A DNA stretch of 64,000 bases from Hahella sp. HNIBRBA332 (GCF_030719035.1 NZ_CP132203.1:3793501-3857500), one strand, 5' to 3'; positions 52,915-62,290 are shown, numbered from the stretch's first letter. Numbers and translations: made by a program. The notes: a model not told the origin generated them from the sequence alone.

Positions 52915-54324
52915 TTACGCGCCAGGGTGTAGCGTCAGTAATGCGTTGATATCCAGCTCCCCGCCTCTTCCCAGCTCCAGCTCAAGGTACTGGCGCATTT
53001 TGTCCGCCAGAAAGCCGTCCACACCGGGCGAACCGGCTACGCCATGGGCTACCCAGGCGTCGAAACGGTCGTCGTTACCCACCACCTGCGCTGCTTCCAG
53101 CAACAACGACTGCTTATAGTCCGACACGAGGGCTTTAAGTCTGTTTTGGGCGGCGATACGCACCTCACTATTGAGGCGGCTTTCCATATCCAGATCGGAC
53201 TCCACCATCGCCGATTTACGCGCCAAGCCTATCGTGTAGTGGTCATCGTAATAATCGTCTTCGGAAACCACATTCACCGGCGTTTCGCTACGACGGCCAT
53301 CCACTTCCGCCACTAATGCTGAACTGGCGGTCTTGGTCAGAATGTATCTCTCGTAGTGATAGTCGGAATAAACATCTTCCAATACGGTCGGCGGAACAAT
53401 CGAAAACTCAGTCAGCAAAGAGTCAAGCTTGTGGTCCGCCCGATCCAGTTTGCGGCCTCTTTTATCTACTTCATCATCAGCTCGACGCACGTCTTCCCGG
53501 TGACGGGAAACCTTGTCTTTCAGACGGTCAACTTCCCTCTTTTGTGAGTCATATTGTGGATCCGTGGGGCTAAGCTTGTTCAGTGCGCTTTCTTCTCTCG
53601 CCAGATCCCGTTCCGCCGCCTCCAGCTCACGACGCTCACGTTTGAAGTCGCGGCGGGCGTCACGCAGATTGTCTTTCGCGCGATCCAGCTGATATCGCTG
53701 ATCAGACACATCTCCCTGCAGACGAATAAAGTCCGGATTGCTCACCATCACTTGCCCGCTGACATACTGCTGCACTTCCTGCACAACAGACTCGCTCAGA
53801 TTATAGTGAACGGGCGCCCGAGACATGCTCACGCGCGCTTCATTGCCAAGCTTGCTGTTAACCTTATTGACCAGCTGCAGGCCGGCTACGCCATACCCCA
53901 AATCATCTCCGAAAACGCGCCTGTCGCTGTCCAACTGAATCCGGAACTGGTGCTGCGTCGCTATCGTTTGGTAAGCGGAGTTATATCTGTCCCAGGCGAA
54001 CTGCTCATGCGTCGCCTGCGCCACTTTGCCGTACAGCAGCATGGCCTTACCCAGGTTATTGCGGTCATAGGCCGTGTTGGCGGCGCTTCTCACCTGATTC
54101 AGCCACGCGGTATAATTTCCTCGCGCCTGTTGCAGCCTATTCTGGGTATCCTTATCGTTGGGCTTTAACTTCAAGGCTTCTTCATACCTCTCAACCGCCA
54201 GTTCATAACGGCCTTGAGCGTAATACTCCTCCCCATCCTTGATCAGGTTACGGTGCGCGCATCCTGTTACAGCTAAAGCCACCAACGCCACTCCCGCGAG
54301 CCTTTTGAAGCGATTCGACAACAT
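52915..54324 (-). CDS. Lipoprotein with TPR-like start and long coiled coil
   Basis: A 469-residue lipoprotein: the lipobox AVTGC gives Cys22, followed by Ala and His, so no Asp+2 retention signal and an outer-membrane location is expected. A TPR-like unit (GEEYYAQGRYELAVERYEEALKLKPND) is at about 31-57. Residues about 205-300 are a very charged coiled coil rich in Arg, Asp and Glu (RDARRDFKRERRELEAAE). The rest is mixed. I do not recognise a named family. It could tether or scaffold at the periplasmic side (inference). Confidence 0.8.
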   Translation of the reverse strand: MLSNRFKRLAGVALVALAVTGCAHRNLIKDGEEYYAQGRYELAVERYEEALKLKPNDKDTQNRLQQARGNYTAWLNQVRSAANTAYDRNNLGKAMLLYGKVAQATHEQFAWDRYNSAYQTIATQHQFRIQLDSDRRVFGDDLGYGVAGLQLVNKVNSKLGNEARVSMSRAPVHYNLSESVVQEVQQYVSGQVMVSNPDFIRLQGDVSDQRYQLDRAKDNLRDARRDFKRERRELEAAERDLAREESALNKLSPTDPQYDSQKREVDRLKDKVSRHREDVRRADDEVDKRGRKLDRADHKLDSLLTEFSIVPPTVLEDVYSDYHYERYILTKTASSALVAEVDGRRSETPVNVVSEDDYYDDHYTIGLARKSAMVESDLDMESRLNSEVRIAAQNRLKALVSDYKQSLLLEAAQVVGNDDRFDAWVAHGVAGSPGVDGFLADKMRQYLELELGRGGELDINALLTLHPGA

Positions 54325-54525
54325 TATCTTCCTACACCATTCTCATATTTTTCGAAATTGCGACGGGACCTGATTTCACTACTCGACCCCATCGCCACTG
54401 CCTTTATGTGAGTCTATTTATACCCTGCGGCAGCTTAACCCTAACTGAATAAAAAGGGCGAAATCGCCAATAGCGCTCATCAGCGACGGTAAATTGAGGC
54501 ATCAGCGGGGAACGTTGGAAATGAA

Positions 54526-54547
54526 AAAGGCGGGAATCCCCGCCTTT
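54526..54547 (-). terminator. Terminator of the chalcone-isomerase-like gene
   Basis: AAAGGCGGG / CCCGCCTTT, 9-bp stem with a 4-nt loop, followed on the minus strand by TTT and a pyrimidine-rich tract. Confidence 0.85.
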
Positions 54548-54605
54548 AACCAGAAAAGCCAGCCGCCTTCGGCTGTGAAATGTGATAAAGAAGATATTGC
54601 CGCGA

Positions 54606-55172
54606 CTATTTTGCGCCCAGCATCGCCTTCTTGAGGTCTTCCTGAGCCGGCTTGTCGGATAACCAAATACCAAACAAGGCTTCTTTGAAAGCAACGCCGC
54701 CATCAATAGTGGCTGCAAGCGCGTCGTTTTTGTACACCTCTACGCCCTTGCCTGGGAGATACACCAAGTCAAACTCGTCATTCTCCTGGATCTCCTCATC
54801 GAACACGCCAATAAACTTATCGATATTTGCTTTAATTGGAGCCGTATTGCCATTGGTCGCGTTTTCGAAACCCTCGGTGGTGGCCTTCTGCATCTTTTCG
54901 CTGGTCACCATACCGGAAACCATATGCAGCTTGATCGCCATAGGCTCGTCCGCTTTCACAATCGCAGAAGCATCCTTATTCGCCTGCGGCAGATATAAAC
55001 CGCTCACATAGACGTCAATGAACCATTTGGAGCGCACGCCGGCGCCATTGAGCTTTAATTCAGAACCCGCCGCGCTAAGCGTGTCGGGAATATCGACGCC
55101 AGCCACTTTGGCGGCCTGCGAGGAAGGGGATAGAACCAGCAAGAGCACAAGTGCAGAGATTAGTTGTTTCAT
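54606..55172 (-). CDS. Chalcone isomerase family periplasmic protein
   Basis: A 188-residue exported protein with a signal peptide ending at about SSQA-AK (20-21). The domain matches the chalcone-isomerase-like bacterial family: VAGVDIPDTLSAAGSELKLNGAGVRSK, FIDVYVSGLYLP, and FDLVYLPGKGVEVYKNDALAATI. Bacterial members are not known to act on flavonoids; they may bind fatty acids or similar ligands (known for the wider fold). It is monocistronic with its own -10 and terminator, immediately downstream of rpoS. Confidence 0.88.
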   Translation of the reverse strand: MKQLISALVLLLVLSPSSQAAKVAGVDIPDTLSAAGSELKLNGAGVRSKWFIDVYVSGLYLPQANKDASAIVKADEPMAIKLHMVSGMVTSEKMQKATTEGFENATNGNTAPIKANIDKFIGVFDEEIQENDEFDLVYLPGKGVEVYKNDALAATIDGGVAFKEALFGIWLSDKPAQEDLKKAMLGAK

Positions 55173-55274
55173 ATTTCATCCCTAGTTGCATTGATTGTTA
55201 TTTAAATTATTTGCTGCTTATTGTTTGTAAGCGCTCGATGGTGCGGCGTAATACCGAATCGCCGAGCGGACACC

Positions 55275-55280
55275 ATTATA
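55275..55280 (-). promoter_or_regulatory. Candidate -10 of the chalcone-isomerase-like gene
   Basis: A perfect TATAAT on the minus strand, 103 bases upstream of its ATG. The -35 position is poor, and proximity to rpoS makes a stationary-phase promoter possible. Confidence 0.4.
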
Positions 55281-55394
55281 GGCAGCCCGCAAAAGCAGTA
55301 GATAGGGTAAAAAGGGCAGTTATACCGGGTTATGCGAGCTGGTTCGCAACTATAGGCGCAAGACATTCCTGACAGCAAGTCTAACCGGACCATT

Positions 55395-55422
55395 AAAAAA
55401 GGGCGCTGGATGCGCCCTTTTT
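55395..55422 (-). terminator. rpoS terminator
   Basis: GGGCGC-tggat-GCGCCC flanked by A and T runs, 26-53 bases after the rpoS stop. Confidence 0.9.
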
Positions 55423-55447
55423 ACTGTTACGACTGTGTAACCAAAAG

Positions 55448-56446
55448 TTACTTAAACAGCGTGTCTCCGGTCAAACCTTCTTTCTCCAGCAGTTCGCGCA
55501 TGCGCTTGAGCGCTTCCACTTGAATCTGGCGCACTCTTTCCCGAGTCAGGCCAATTTCCTGCCCTACTTCTTCCAATGTGCTCATGGGATAACCGCGCAA
55601 TCCGAAACGACGGGCGATCACTTCCTGTTGCTTGTCAGACAATTGGTCAAGCCAACGGTCCAGGCAGCCTTTAAGATCGCTATCCTGCAACAACTCGGCA
55701 GGATCATTGCTCGCCTCATCGGCGACGGTATCGAGAAGGGATTTTTCCGCGTTGCCGCCAATCGGCGAATCGACGGAGGTGATACGCTCGTTCAAACCGA
55801 GCATACGTTTGACATCCTTCACCGGCTTTTCCAGCAAGTCGGCGATTTCTTCAGCGCTGGGCTCATGATCCAGTTTCTGGGTCAGTTCGCGTGACGCGCG
55901 AAGATACACATTTAATTCCTTAACTACGTGAATCGGCAAACGGATCGTCCTTGTCTGATTCATGATGGCGCGCTCAATCGTCTGACGAATCCACCATGTC
56001 GCGTAGGTTGAAAACCTGAAGCCGCGCTCGGGATCAAACTTTTCAACGGCGCGAATCAGACCCAGGTTGCCTTCCTCAATGAGATCAAGCAGGCTCAGGC
56101 CTCTATTCACATATCTGCGGGCGATTTTCACGACCAAGCGCAAATTGCTCTCAATCATGCGCTTACGGCCTTTCTCATCGCCGCGACGCGCCATGCGCGC
56201 AAAATGAACTTCTTCTTCCGGGGTTAATAATGGGGAGAAACCGATTTCGTTCAGATAAATCTGAGTGGCGTCGAGGTTTCTGTAGGATTGGCCTTCGCCT
56301 AGGGAGAAACGACCGGTACGTCCTTGATCAATCGAGACAACAACATCACTTTCATCGTCTTCAAACTCTTCAGCCTCAATTTCGGCCAAATCGATATCAA
56401 CATCGTAAGCTAAATCTTCTGCGTAAGATTCACGTTCTGCTGCCAT
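55448..56446 (-). CDS. rpoS: RNA polymerase sigma factor RpoS
   Basis: A 332-residue sigma-70 family factor for stationary-phase and stress transcription. The N-terminal 40 residues are very acidic. Region 1.2 starts at DATQIYLNEIGFSPLLTPEEEV; region 2 is at IEEGNLGLIRAVEKFDPERGFRFSTYATWWIRQTIERAI; region 4 has the -35-binding helix-turn-helix TLEEVGQEIGLTRERVRQIQ near the C-terminus. AGGG lies seven bases before ATG. It follows nlpD, whose coding region carries the main rpoS promoter in related bacteria. A short hairpin (ACCCC-ttgc-GGGGT, 56468-56481) sits in the leader. Confidence 0.98.
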   Translation of the reverse strand: MAAERESYAEDLAYDVDIDLAEIEAEEFEDDESDVVVSIDQGRTGRFSLGEGQSYRNLDATQIYLNEIGFSPLLTPEEEVHFARMARRGDEKGRKRMIESNLRLVVKIARRYVNRGLSLLDLIEEGNLGLIRAVEKFDPERGFRFSTYATWWIRQTIERAIMNQTRTIRLPIHVVKELNVYLRASRELTQKLDHEPSAEEIADLLEKPVKDVKRMLGLNERITSVDSPIGGNAEKSLLDTVADEASNDPAELLQDSDLKGCLDRWLDQLSDKQQEVIARRFGLRGYPMSTLEEVGQEIGLTRERVRQIQVEALKRMRELLEKEGLTGDTLFK

Positions 56447-56516
56447 GATGATGCCCTGCTCTCGTTAACCCCTTGCGGGGTATTGATGACGTTTTGCACT
56501 TGCTCAGGCGCAAGTT

Positions 56517-57380
56517 TTATCGTTTTGGTAGGTATTTGAGAGGGTCAACCGGATTGCCGTTTTTTCTTATTTCGAAGTGCAACATCGGTCGGTTGGTCCC
56601 TGTCTCACCTATCTCGGCTATCTTCTGCCCGCGATTTATGAGGTCTCCCTCCTTGACCAGTATCTTGCTGTTGTGCGCGTAAGCGCTGATGTATTCATCG
56701 CCGTGGCTCAGAATCACCAGCTTGCCATAACCTAGCAAACCATTACCCGCATACACTACTTCGCCACTGGCCGCTGCTAAAACCGGGTCGCCGATTTTAC
56801 CGGCGATATCGACACCTTTATTGATATCGCCTGCAATAGAAAAAGTATCAATAATCGGGCCATGATGGGGCCACCCCCATCCGGTAACAATTCGATCAGT
56901 TTTGCTGGTTACAGGAGCTTTTTTCTTTTGTGTATTTTTGTAAACGGACGCTTGAGCAGTTTTAGATTGAGTGGTTTTCTTGGGTTTAACAGGTGAAGTC
57001 TTCTTGGTTTTAGTGGTCGTTCTTTTGGTTTTCTTGGATGGCTGCGTGCTCGCAGTCTGGTAGCCATCAGGTACAACCAATGAAATCCGCTGTCCTGGCT
57101 TAATCATGTAGGGAGCGGATATCCGATTGATACGAGCCAACTCTTTATAATCTCGACCATATCTCCAGGCGATGGAATAAAGCGTGTCGCCTTTCTCTAC
57201 AACATGGCTTCCCCAGTACACGGGAGGGTTAAAAGCAGGGTCTCTATATATAGAAGGAGACGTGCAGGCGCACAGGAAAATCGTGATCGACAAAGCGACC
57301 GATCTCAAAGCATAAAAAATGCCATTACCAGTATACAGTCTGTTACAAAACCTGTGTTTTTGGGATTTTAGACAATGCAC
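56517..57380 (-). CDS. nlpD: NlpD-like lipoprotein with LysM and degenerate M23 domain
   Basis: A 287-residue protein with lipobox LCAC (Cys39), a LysM domain (VVEKGDTLYSIAWRYGRD, about 60-103), a Lys/Thr-rich linker and a C-terminal M23 domain (about 175-285). The metal-binding HxxxD is degenerate (NKGVDIAG), as in E. coli NlpD, so it should be an activator of amidases rather than an enzyme. AYAHNS and LHFEIR are retained. The annotated start is GTG 57380 without a ribosome site; a TTG at 57308 (followed by RSVALSITIF) is an alternative that would shorten the signal peptide. Confidence 0.93.
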   Translation of the reverse strand: MHCLKSQKHRFCNRLYTGNGIFYALRSVALSITIFLCACTSPSIYRDPAFNPPVYWGSHVVEKGDTLYSIAWRYGRDYKELARINRISAPYMIKPGQRISLVVPDGYQTASTQPSKKTKRTTTKTKKTSPVKPKKTTQSKTAQASVYKNTQKKKAPVTSKTDRIVTGWGWPHHGPIIDTFSIAGDINKGVDIAGKIGDPVLAAASGEVVYAGNGLLGYGKLVILSHGDEYISAYAHNSKILVKEGDLINRGQKIAEIGETGTNRPMLHFEIRKNGNPVDPLKYLPKR

Positions 57381-57557
57381 TTTTTAGCTTTTTTTAAAAC
57401 AAAAAGGAATTAATACAGCCTAGATTATTCTCATTATTTACAAAAGTTTCTAAATTGGCCTCCTAAGTAGTTAAATTACAACTATATTCTGTAGAGTTAT
57501 AGATCCAATGCCGTCGGGTGCGCTCGTTATACCTGATACCGGAGGTAACACAGGCAA

Positions 57558-57591
57558 GGAAAATAAGTAACACTAACGTGACTTAATTTCC
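57558..57591 (-). repeat. Inverted repeat after the DUF368 gene
   Basis: GGAAAATAAGT and ACTTAATTTCC (one mismatch) flank a 12-nt loop 14-47 bases downstream of the DUF368 stop; likely a terminator in an otherwise AT-rich 224-bp gap before nlpD. Confidence 0.5.
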
Positions 57592-57604
57592 TAAAAGTGA
57601 AGTC

Positions 57605-58531
57605 TCATTTTTGATAACCAAGTCTCACTTTCTCCAGCGCAACCACCATCAGTGCGCCAATAGCGAACAATGCCGCCACCATTAACACTTGCGCCGGCTC
57701 ACCGGTAATCACCTCGTAACGAGAGGGGAAAACGTTCGCCTGCACAAGAGGGACCTGAGCCCCATGAGAATCAATACGATATTCCAGCGTATACTTCCAT
57801 GGCCAGACTTTGTTGAGAGCGCCCAGCATAAAGCCGGTCAGAACAGCGAGGGTGTAATCGTGGTAACGTCTTAATAACCAGCTTAGCAGGTGAGTGAAGG
57901 ACAGCAAGCCAATCAGACATCCTGAAGCGAAGATGGACAAAGGCAGGATATCAAAACCTTTCACCGCCGCCAGGACCGGACCGTAAATGCCAAGAAGTAA
58001 AAGCAGGAAACTACCTGAAACACCAGGTAGGATCATAGCGCAAATGGCGATGGCGCCGCTTATGAACAAATTCAGATAGGTCGGCTCCAGGCTGGTGGGA
58101 CTCAAAGCCGTCAACGCATAGGCCACCGCAGCGCCCAATCCGATTAACAATGCGCTAAGCGCATTCTTTTCTCTGATCGCCTTACCAACAAACCAAACGG
58201 AGCCAAGAATCAAACCGAAGAAAAAAGCCCATATCAGACTGGGGTGGCTCTGCAATAGAGAGCTAATGATTCTGGACAGCGTAAAGACACTGGTGAGAAT
58301 GCCTGCGAATAATGTCGCCAGAAAAGTACCATCAATATCTTTCCAAACCGCTGCAAATCCTTGCTTGCGCCAGATACTAATCAGCCCTGGCCGAACACGC
58401 CCAAGAGCTGAAATCAGCCGTTCGTATATACCGGAAATAAATGCAATCGTACCACCTGACACGCCAGGAACTATATCCGCAGCTCCCATGGCCACGCCTT
58501 TCAGATAAGTCTTCCACATGTTATCGAACAA
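57605..58531 (-). CDS. DUF368 family undecaprenyl phosphate translocase-like protein
   Basis: A protein of 305-309 residues with eight to ten hydrophobic segments. The family signature ADIVPGVSGGTIAFISGIYE is near 18-37 and a second copy, MILPGVSGSFLLLLLGIYG, is near 167. DUF368 proteins (PopT) were recently shown to flip undecaprenyl phosphate back across the membrane for wall synthesis. Start is unclear: ATG 58519 has TAGGAGG 14 bases upstream, while TTG 58531 is only two to three bases after it. It overlaps pcm slightly. Confidence 0.9.
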   Translation of the reverse strand: MFDNMWKTYLKGVAMGAADIVPGVSGGTIAFISGIYERLISALGRVRPGLISIWRKQGFAAVWKDIDGTFLATLFAGILTSVFTLSRIISSLLQSHPSLIWAFFFGLILGSVWFVGKAIREKNALSALLIGLGAAVAYALTALSPTSLEPTYLNLFISGAIAICAMILPGVSGSFLLLLLGIYGPVLAAVKGFDILPLSIFASGCLIGLLSFTHLLSWLLRRYHDYTLAVLTGFMLGALNKVWPWKYTLEYRIDSHGAQVPLVQANVFPSRYEVITGEPAQVLMVAALFAIGALMVVALEKVRLGYQK

Positions 58532-59183
58532 CGCCTCCTAACAAAGGCACAAATCGAACCTGCTCCAAACTGCTCTCCTCTATTTCAGCGCCTTGCCTTT
58601 TATAGACCTTCAGCATCTGTTCGCTTCCGCCGCCAACCGGAATGACAAGACGTCCGCCATCCGCCAGTTGCTCCAGCAACTCCGACGGCGTCTGCTCCGG
58701 GGCTGCAGTCACCATTATTGCGTCGAAAGGCCCCTGTTCAGGCCACCCCCAACGCCCATCGGACAACTTCGCGCTAACGTTATTTAACTTTAGCGCCTTG
58801 AATCTCAGTTTCGCTTTTTCCAGCAGCGGCGCAATCCGCTCAACGGTATAAACCTGTGTGGATAACCGCGCCAGAATAGCGGTTTGATAACCGGAGCCGG
58901 CGCCAATTTCCAACACTCGTTTCGGCTTCCAACCGCTGCACAGCAGCTCAGTCATACGAGCCACAATATAAGGCTGCGAGATCGTCTGGGAGTGTCCTAT
59001 CGGCAGAGCAGTATCTTCATAGGCCCGATGCGCGAGAGCCTCATCGACAAAAATATGCCGAGGAATTTCCGTCATCGCCTCCAACACTGCTTCATTCTGA
59101 ATTCCGTTTTTCCGCAAGCGCTCAATCAAACGCAGACGCGTGCGCCGCGATGTCATGCCTATGCCTTGCAAGTCGAAGTTCAC
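58521..59183 (-). CDS. pcm: Protein-L-isoaspartate O-methyltransferase
   Basis: A 220-residue SAM-dependent repair enzyme that methylates isoaspartyl residues. Visible: HRAYEDTALPIGHSQTISQPYIVARM and the SAM motif VLEIGAGSGYQTAILA. The start GTG 59183 forms a GTGA overlap with the surE stop, indicating coupling; an ATG at 59156 is also possible. The surE-pcm pair is conserved near rpoS in gamma-proteobacteria. Confidence 0.97.
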   Translation of the reverse strand: MNFDLQGIGMTSRRTRLRLIERLRKNGIQNEAVLEAMTEIPRHIFVDEALAHRAYEDTALPIGHSQTISQPYIVARMTELLCSGWKPKRVLEIGAGSGYQTAILARLSTQVYTVERIAPLLEKAKLRFKALKLNNVSAKLSDGRWGWPEQGPFDAIMVTAAPEQTPSELLEQLADGGRLVIPVGGGSEQMLKVYKRQGAEIEESSLEQVRFVPLLGGVVR

Positions 59184-59929
59184 TCAGTCTCTCCCAGCCA
59201 ATCCTGTAGTTGGTTAAAGGCGTCATAGCGAGTCATATCAACATGAATAGGCGTAATGGAGACATAGTTGTGCTCTACTGCATAAAAATCCGTACCCGGT
59301 CCAGCGTCGTCCCCTTCCCCCGCCGCTGCAATCCAGTAACGCTTGCGGCCTCTGGGATCCACAATTTCATGCGGCTCTCCGCCTTTCAAACGGTGTCCCA
59401 AACGGGTCAGCTGAATCCCGCGAATATCATCCAAAGGCACGTCAGGAACATTCACATTCAGTACTGTGCGCGGAGCGATGGGGGACTTCAACTGCCTGAG
59501 CAGTAAGTTAGCGACCACTTTCGCTGCTGTAGCGTAGTTCTCTAGCCCCCTGTTTACCAATGACACAGCAATTGCAGGTTGCGCCAGGAAACGTCCTTCC
59601 ATCGCCGCAGCAACAGTGCCGGAATACAAAACGTCATCTCCCAGGTTGGCGTGAGAGTTAATGCCTGAGACAACCCGCTCCGCGTCATAACCGAACATTT
59701 CGCTCAGCCCCATATGCACGCAGTCTGTCGGCGTACCGTCAACAGCAAAAAAACCTTGTGAGGTTTTCTGCAGAATCAGAGGACGCGTCAACGTCAGCGA
59801 GTTACTCGCTCCGCTATGATCTCTATCTGGCGCAATCACTCGAATTTCAGCAATATTCTTTAGCTCATCCGCCAGAGCTGACAAACCTGGCGCATGCACG
59901 CCATCGTCATTGGACAATAATAATTTCAC
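59180..59929 (-). CDS. surE: 5'/3'-nucleotidase SurE
   Basis: A 249-residue metal-dependent nucleotidase. Metal-binding LLSNDDGVHAPGL is at 3-15, DRDHSGASNSLTL near 35-47, and the VVSGINSHANLGDDVLYSGTVAAAMEG block near 86-112 is diagnostic. It acts on nucleoside monophosphates and is linked to stationary-phase survival. It couples to pcm by overlapping stop and start. Confidence 0.98.
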   Translation of the reverse strand: MKLLLSNDDGVHAPGLSALADELKNIAEIRVIAPDRDHSGASNSLTLTRPLILQKTSQGFFAVDGTPTDCVHMGLSEMFGYDAERVVSGINSHANLGDDVLYSGTVAAAMEGRFLAQPAIAVSLVNRGLENYATAAKVVANLLLRQLKSPIAPRTVLNVNVPDVPLDDIRGIQLTRLGHRLKGGEPHEIVDPRGRKRYWIAAAGEGDDAGPGTDFYAVEHNYVSITPIHVDMTRYDAFNQLQDWLGETE

Positions 59930-60037
59930 TACCGCTTTTCCTTTTTTCGCTACTCCCTCATCACCTGCCTTTTGCAGTCAATTGCATCAATGATAGTGGC
60001 AATGGGAGGAGCTATTAGTAAACAGGTTTGGCTGGAA

Positions 60038-61006
60038 TCAGTTTAATCTAAATACTTGGTCCAGCAATACAGAGGCGAAACAGCCGGAGCCAAGAGAAAA
60101 CGTCAACTCAATATCGTTATTGAGCCACTGCCAGCTCATATCTACAGGCTTGGCGACAAAAGGCCTCCTCGCTGTACGCGCGCCGTCTTTGTGAATTGCG
60201 GTCAGCCACTCTGATAAAGACGCCGTTCGCTGTTGCTCAACCTCTCCGGCCATCCCGGACAAGAACTCAGCCCCCCCTAGCATAGGGCCAGTGGGAACGA
60301 TGATTTCGCACGCCACAGAACTAGCGGCGGGAGCACCTTCATCCCCCTCAATCATTGTCGACCAGTCACCTCGTCGAACGCGCTCAGCCAGAACTTCATT
60401 AAACAAGTAAGAACGCGCCGCAGATAAATACATACCCAGATGGGCCTTCTTTTTTGGTTTTTGGCCTTCTACGAACCATGCATGCGCACGTTGTAAGTTA
60501 TAGCCATCATGACCAAAGCGCTGATCTCCGAAATAGTTAGGAAAACCATTCGCCTTAATGAATGACAGCTTTTCATCGATTTGCTCGTGGGCGCCTTCCA
60601 CCTGTCTAACCCAAATCTTAAAAGCATTTCCTGAGTGATCTCCACGGCGTAATTTTTTTTGCGTACGAGTAACGCTGAGAACCTCTACACCTTCAATCTG
60701 TAACTGACTCCAATCTGGCTCAGGACGTTTCCCTAAATAAACGGAAAACCATTGTCTCGTCACTGCATGACGATCCTTCAATCCCATCAGTCCGATATCG
60801 AAATCACGCACGCCACAAAAGCGCGCGATATTGCGAGACACCCACTCGGTATTCTGCCCGCGTTTTTCAACATGTAATAAAATATGCTCTCCTCCTGAAT
60901 CCGGAGGCGTCCATAATTCATTCACGCCGAAGTCTTCCGGTGTTTGACGCCATATTCCAGGCGCCAAGTCAGTCCAAAGTCCAGGGAAGTTAAGATCAAA
61001 ATTCAT
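60038..61006 (-). CDS. truD: tRNA pseudouridine(13) synthase
   Basis: A 322-residue TruD family enzyme. ATG 61006 directly follows the ispF stop (TGATATG); the longer frame from 61027 would need TTG. The catalytic aspartate is in GLMGLKDRHAVTRQW, and GFPNYFGDQRFGHDGYNL is typical of the TRUD insertion domain. Length is somewhat short (322 against about 349 in E. coli), which is within the family. Confidence 0.95.
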   Translation of the reverse strand: MNFDLNFPGLWTDLAPGIWRQTPEDFGVNELWTPPDSGGEHILLHVEKRGQNTEWVSRNIARFCGVRDFDIGLMGLKDRHAVTRQWFSVYLGKRPEPDWSQLQIEGVEVLSVTRTQKKLRRGDHSGNAFKIWVRQVEGAHEQIDEKLSFIKANGFPNYFGDQRFGHDGYNLQRAHAWFVEGQKPKKKAHLGMYLSAARSYLFNEVLAERVRRGDWSTMIEGDEGAPAASSVACEIIVPTGPMLGGAEFLSGMAGEVEQQRTASLSEWLTAIHKDGARTARRPFVAKPVDMSWQWLNNDIELTFSLGSGCFASVLLDQVFRLN

Positions 61007-61007
61007 A

Positions 61008-61499
61008 TCAGTTCTTTTGCGCCTCAAGCAATGCTACCGCATGACAGGCAATGCCTTCCTTACGGCCGGTATAACCCAGTTTTTCTGTGGTAGTGGCTTT
61101 TACGTTTATACAATCAATCGGAACATTGCAGTCAGCAGCAATATTGATCCGCATACTTTCTATATGTGGGGCCATCTTAGGGGCTTGCGCAACGATAGTT
61201 CCATCAATATTCCCTACCTTATAGCCCTTCTCATGCAGTTTGCTAATCACAGACCGAAGCAGGTTTCTGCTATCTGCGCCGGAAAACGAAGGATCTGTAT
61301 CAGGAAAATGCTTACCGATATCTCCTAAGGCCGCCGCTCCCAGTAATGCGTCACATATCGCATGTAGTAAGACGTCGCCATCTGAATGGGCTTTCAAGCC
61401 GCGTTCGTATGGAATGCTCACACCCCCAATGACAATAAAGTCGCCACTTTCGGAAAACGCATGGACATCGAAGCCATGGCCGACTCGAAATAAACTCAT
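61008..61499 (-). CDS. ispF: 2-C-methyl-D-erythritol 2,4-cyclodiphosphate synthase
   Basis: A 163-residue zinc enzyme of the MEP isoprenoid pathway. RVGHGFDVHAF at 5-15 carries the metal-binding Asp and His; GLKAHSDGDVLLHAICDALLGAA, with the third metal His, follows. TTTEKLGYTGRKEGI at the end is family typical. It overlaps ispD by four bases (ATGA). Confidence 0.98.
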   Translation of the reverse strand: MSLFRVGHGFDVHAFSESGDFIVIGGVSIPYERGLKAHSDGDVLLHAICDALLGAAALGDIGKHFPDTDPSFSGADSRNLLRSVISKLHEKGYKVGNIDGTIVAQAPKMAPHIESMRINIAADCNVPIDCINVKATTTEKLGYTGRKEGIACHAVALLEAQKN

Positions 61500-62206
61500 T
61501 CTTCTTCCTGCATAATACGGCGTAAGAATATCTCCGCCAGAAGTAAATCTTGGGGATGGGTAATTTTGATATTATCGCTATGCCCCTCTACCATTAACGG
61601 TCTCAAGCCCTGAGCTTCGATGGCTGAGGCTTCATCAGTGATGTTGACGCCTTTTTCTATCCCCTGCCTTAAAGCCGCCAATAAAGCGCCAAACCGAAAC
61701 ATTTGTGGGGTATACGCCCGCCAGAGATTAGTTCGGGGCACAGTGTCTAACACTTCGCCCGCCTCACTAGTCCTTTTTACTGTGTCTGCAACAGGTACGC
61801 CTAAAAGCCCGCCGGGTTGAGTATTCCATAACGACTGCATCAGGTTGGAAATGTCGTTGATGCGAAAACAGGGGCGAGCTACATCATGGACGAGCACCCA
61901 ATCTTCAATAGTGGCATGAGGCTCTATCTTCTCTAGGGCATTGAGCACTGAACTCGACCGCTCCGTCCCACCGGCTACCGGTATTGCTTTTCCAATATAC
62001 TTGTCAGCAATCTCAGGCCACCATTTGTCTTGCGGGTGAAGAGGCAAATAGATCTGTGATATTCCTGGCGCTGATAATAGTCGATCCAGCGTATGTTCAA
62101 GAACGCTTCGATCAATCAATTTCAAATACTGCTTAGGGCGTTCGCCTCCCATGCGAGAGCCAACGCCAGCGGCGGGCACTATCACCCAAAGCTTATGCTC
62201 TTCCAT
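61496..62206 (-). CDS. ispD: 2-C-methyl-D-erythritol 4-phosphate cytidylyltransferase
   Basis: A 236-residue MEP pathway enzyme. The nucleotide-binding loop VPAAGVGSRMGGERPKQYLK is at 10-29, VLVHDVARPC and DTVKRT follow. It is the standard ftsB-ispD-ispF order. The product feeds IspE then IspF; isoprenoids also supply the undecaprenyl carrier handled by the DUF368 protein nearby. Confidence 0.97.
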   Translation of the reverse strand: MEEHKLWVIVPAAGVGSRMGGERPKQYLKLIDRSVLEHTLDRLLSAPGISQIYLPLHPQDKWWPEIADKYIGKAIPVAGGTERSSSVLNALEKIEPHATIEDWVLVHDVARPCFRINDISNLMQSLWNTQPGGLLGVPVADTVKRTSEAGEVLDTVPRTNLWRAYTPQMFRFGALLAALRQGIEKGVNITDEASAIEAQGLRPLMVEGHSDNIKITHPQDLLLAEIFLRRIMQEEE

Positions 62207-62290
62207 ACTGTCTACTAATACTAATCAAGCTCGATTTCTGCAAAAACCGGGCTAGTATCAGTGATGCGAATAAGGAAAATCAAGAAAGGT

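Noticed and set aside
55173..55394. RsmZ-like small RNA downstream of rpoS as in Pseudomonas
   Set aside because: The region has almost no GGA motifs and instead contains the promoter and leader of the chalcone-isomerase-like gene.
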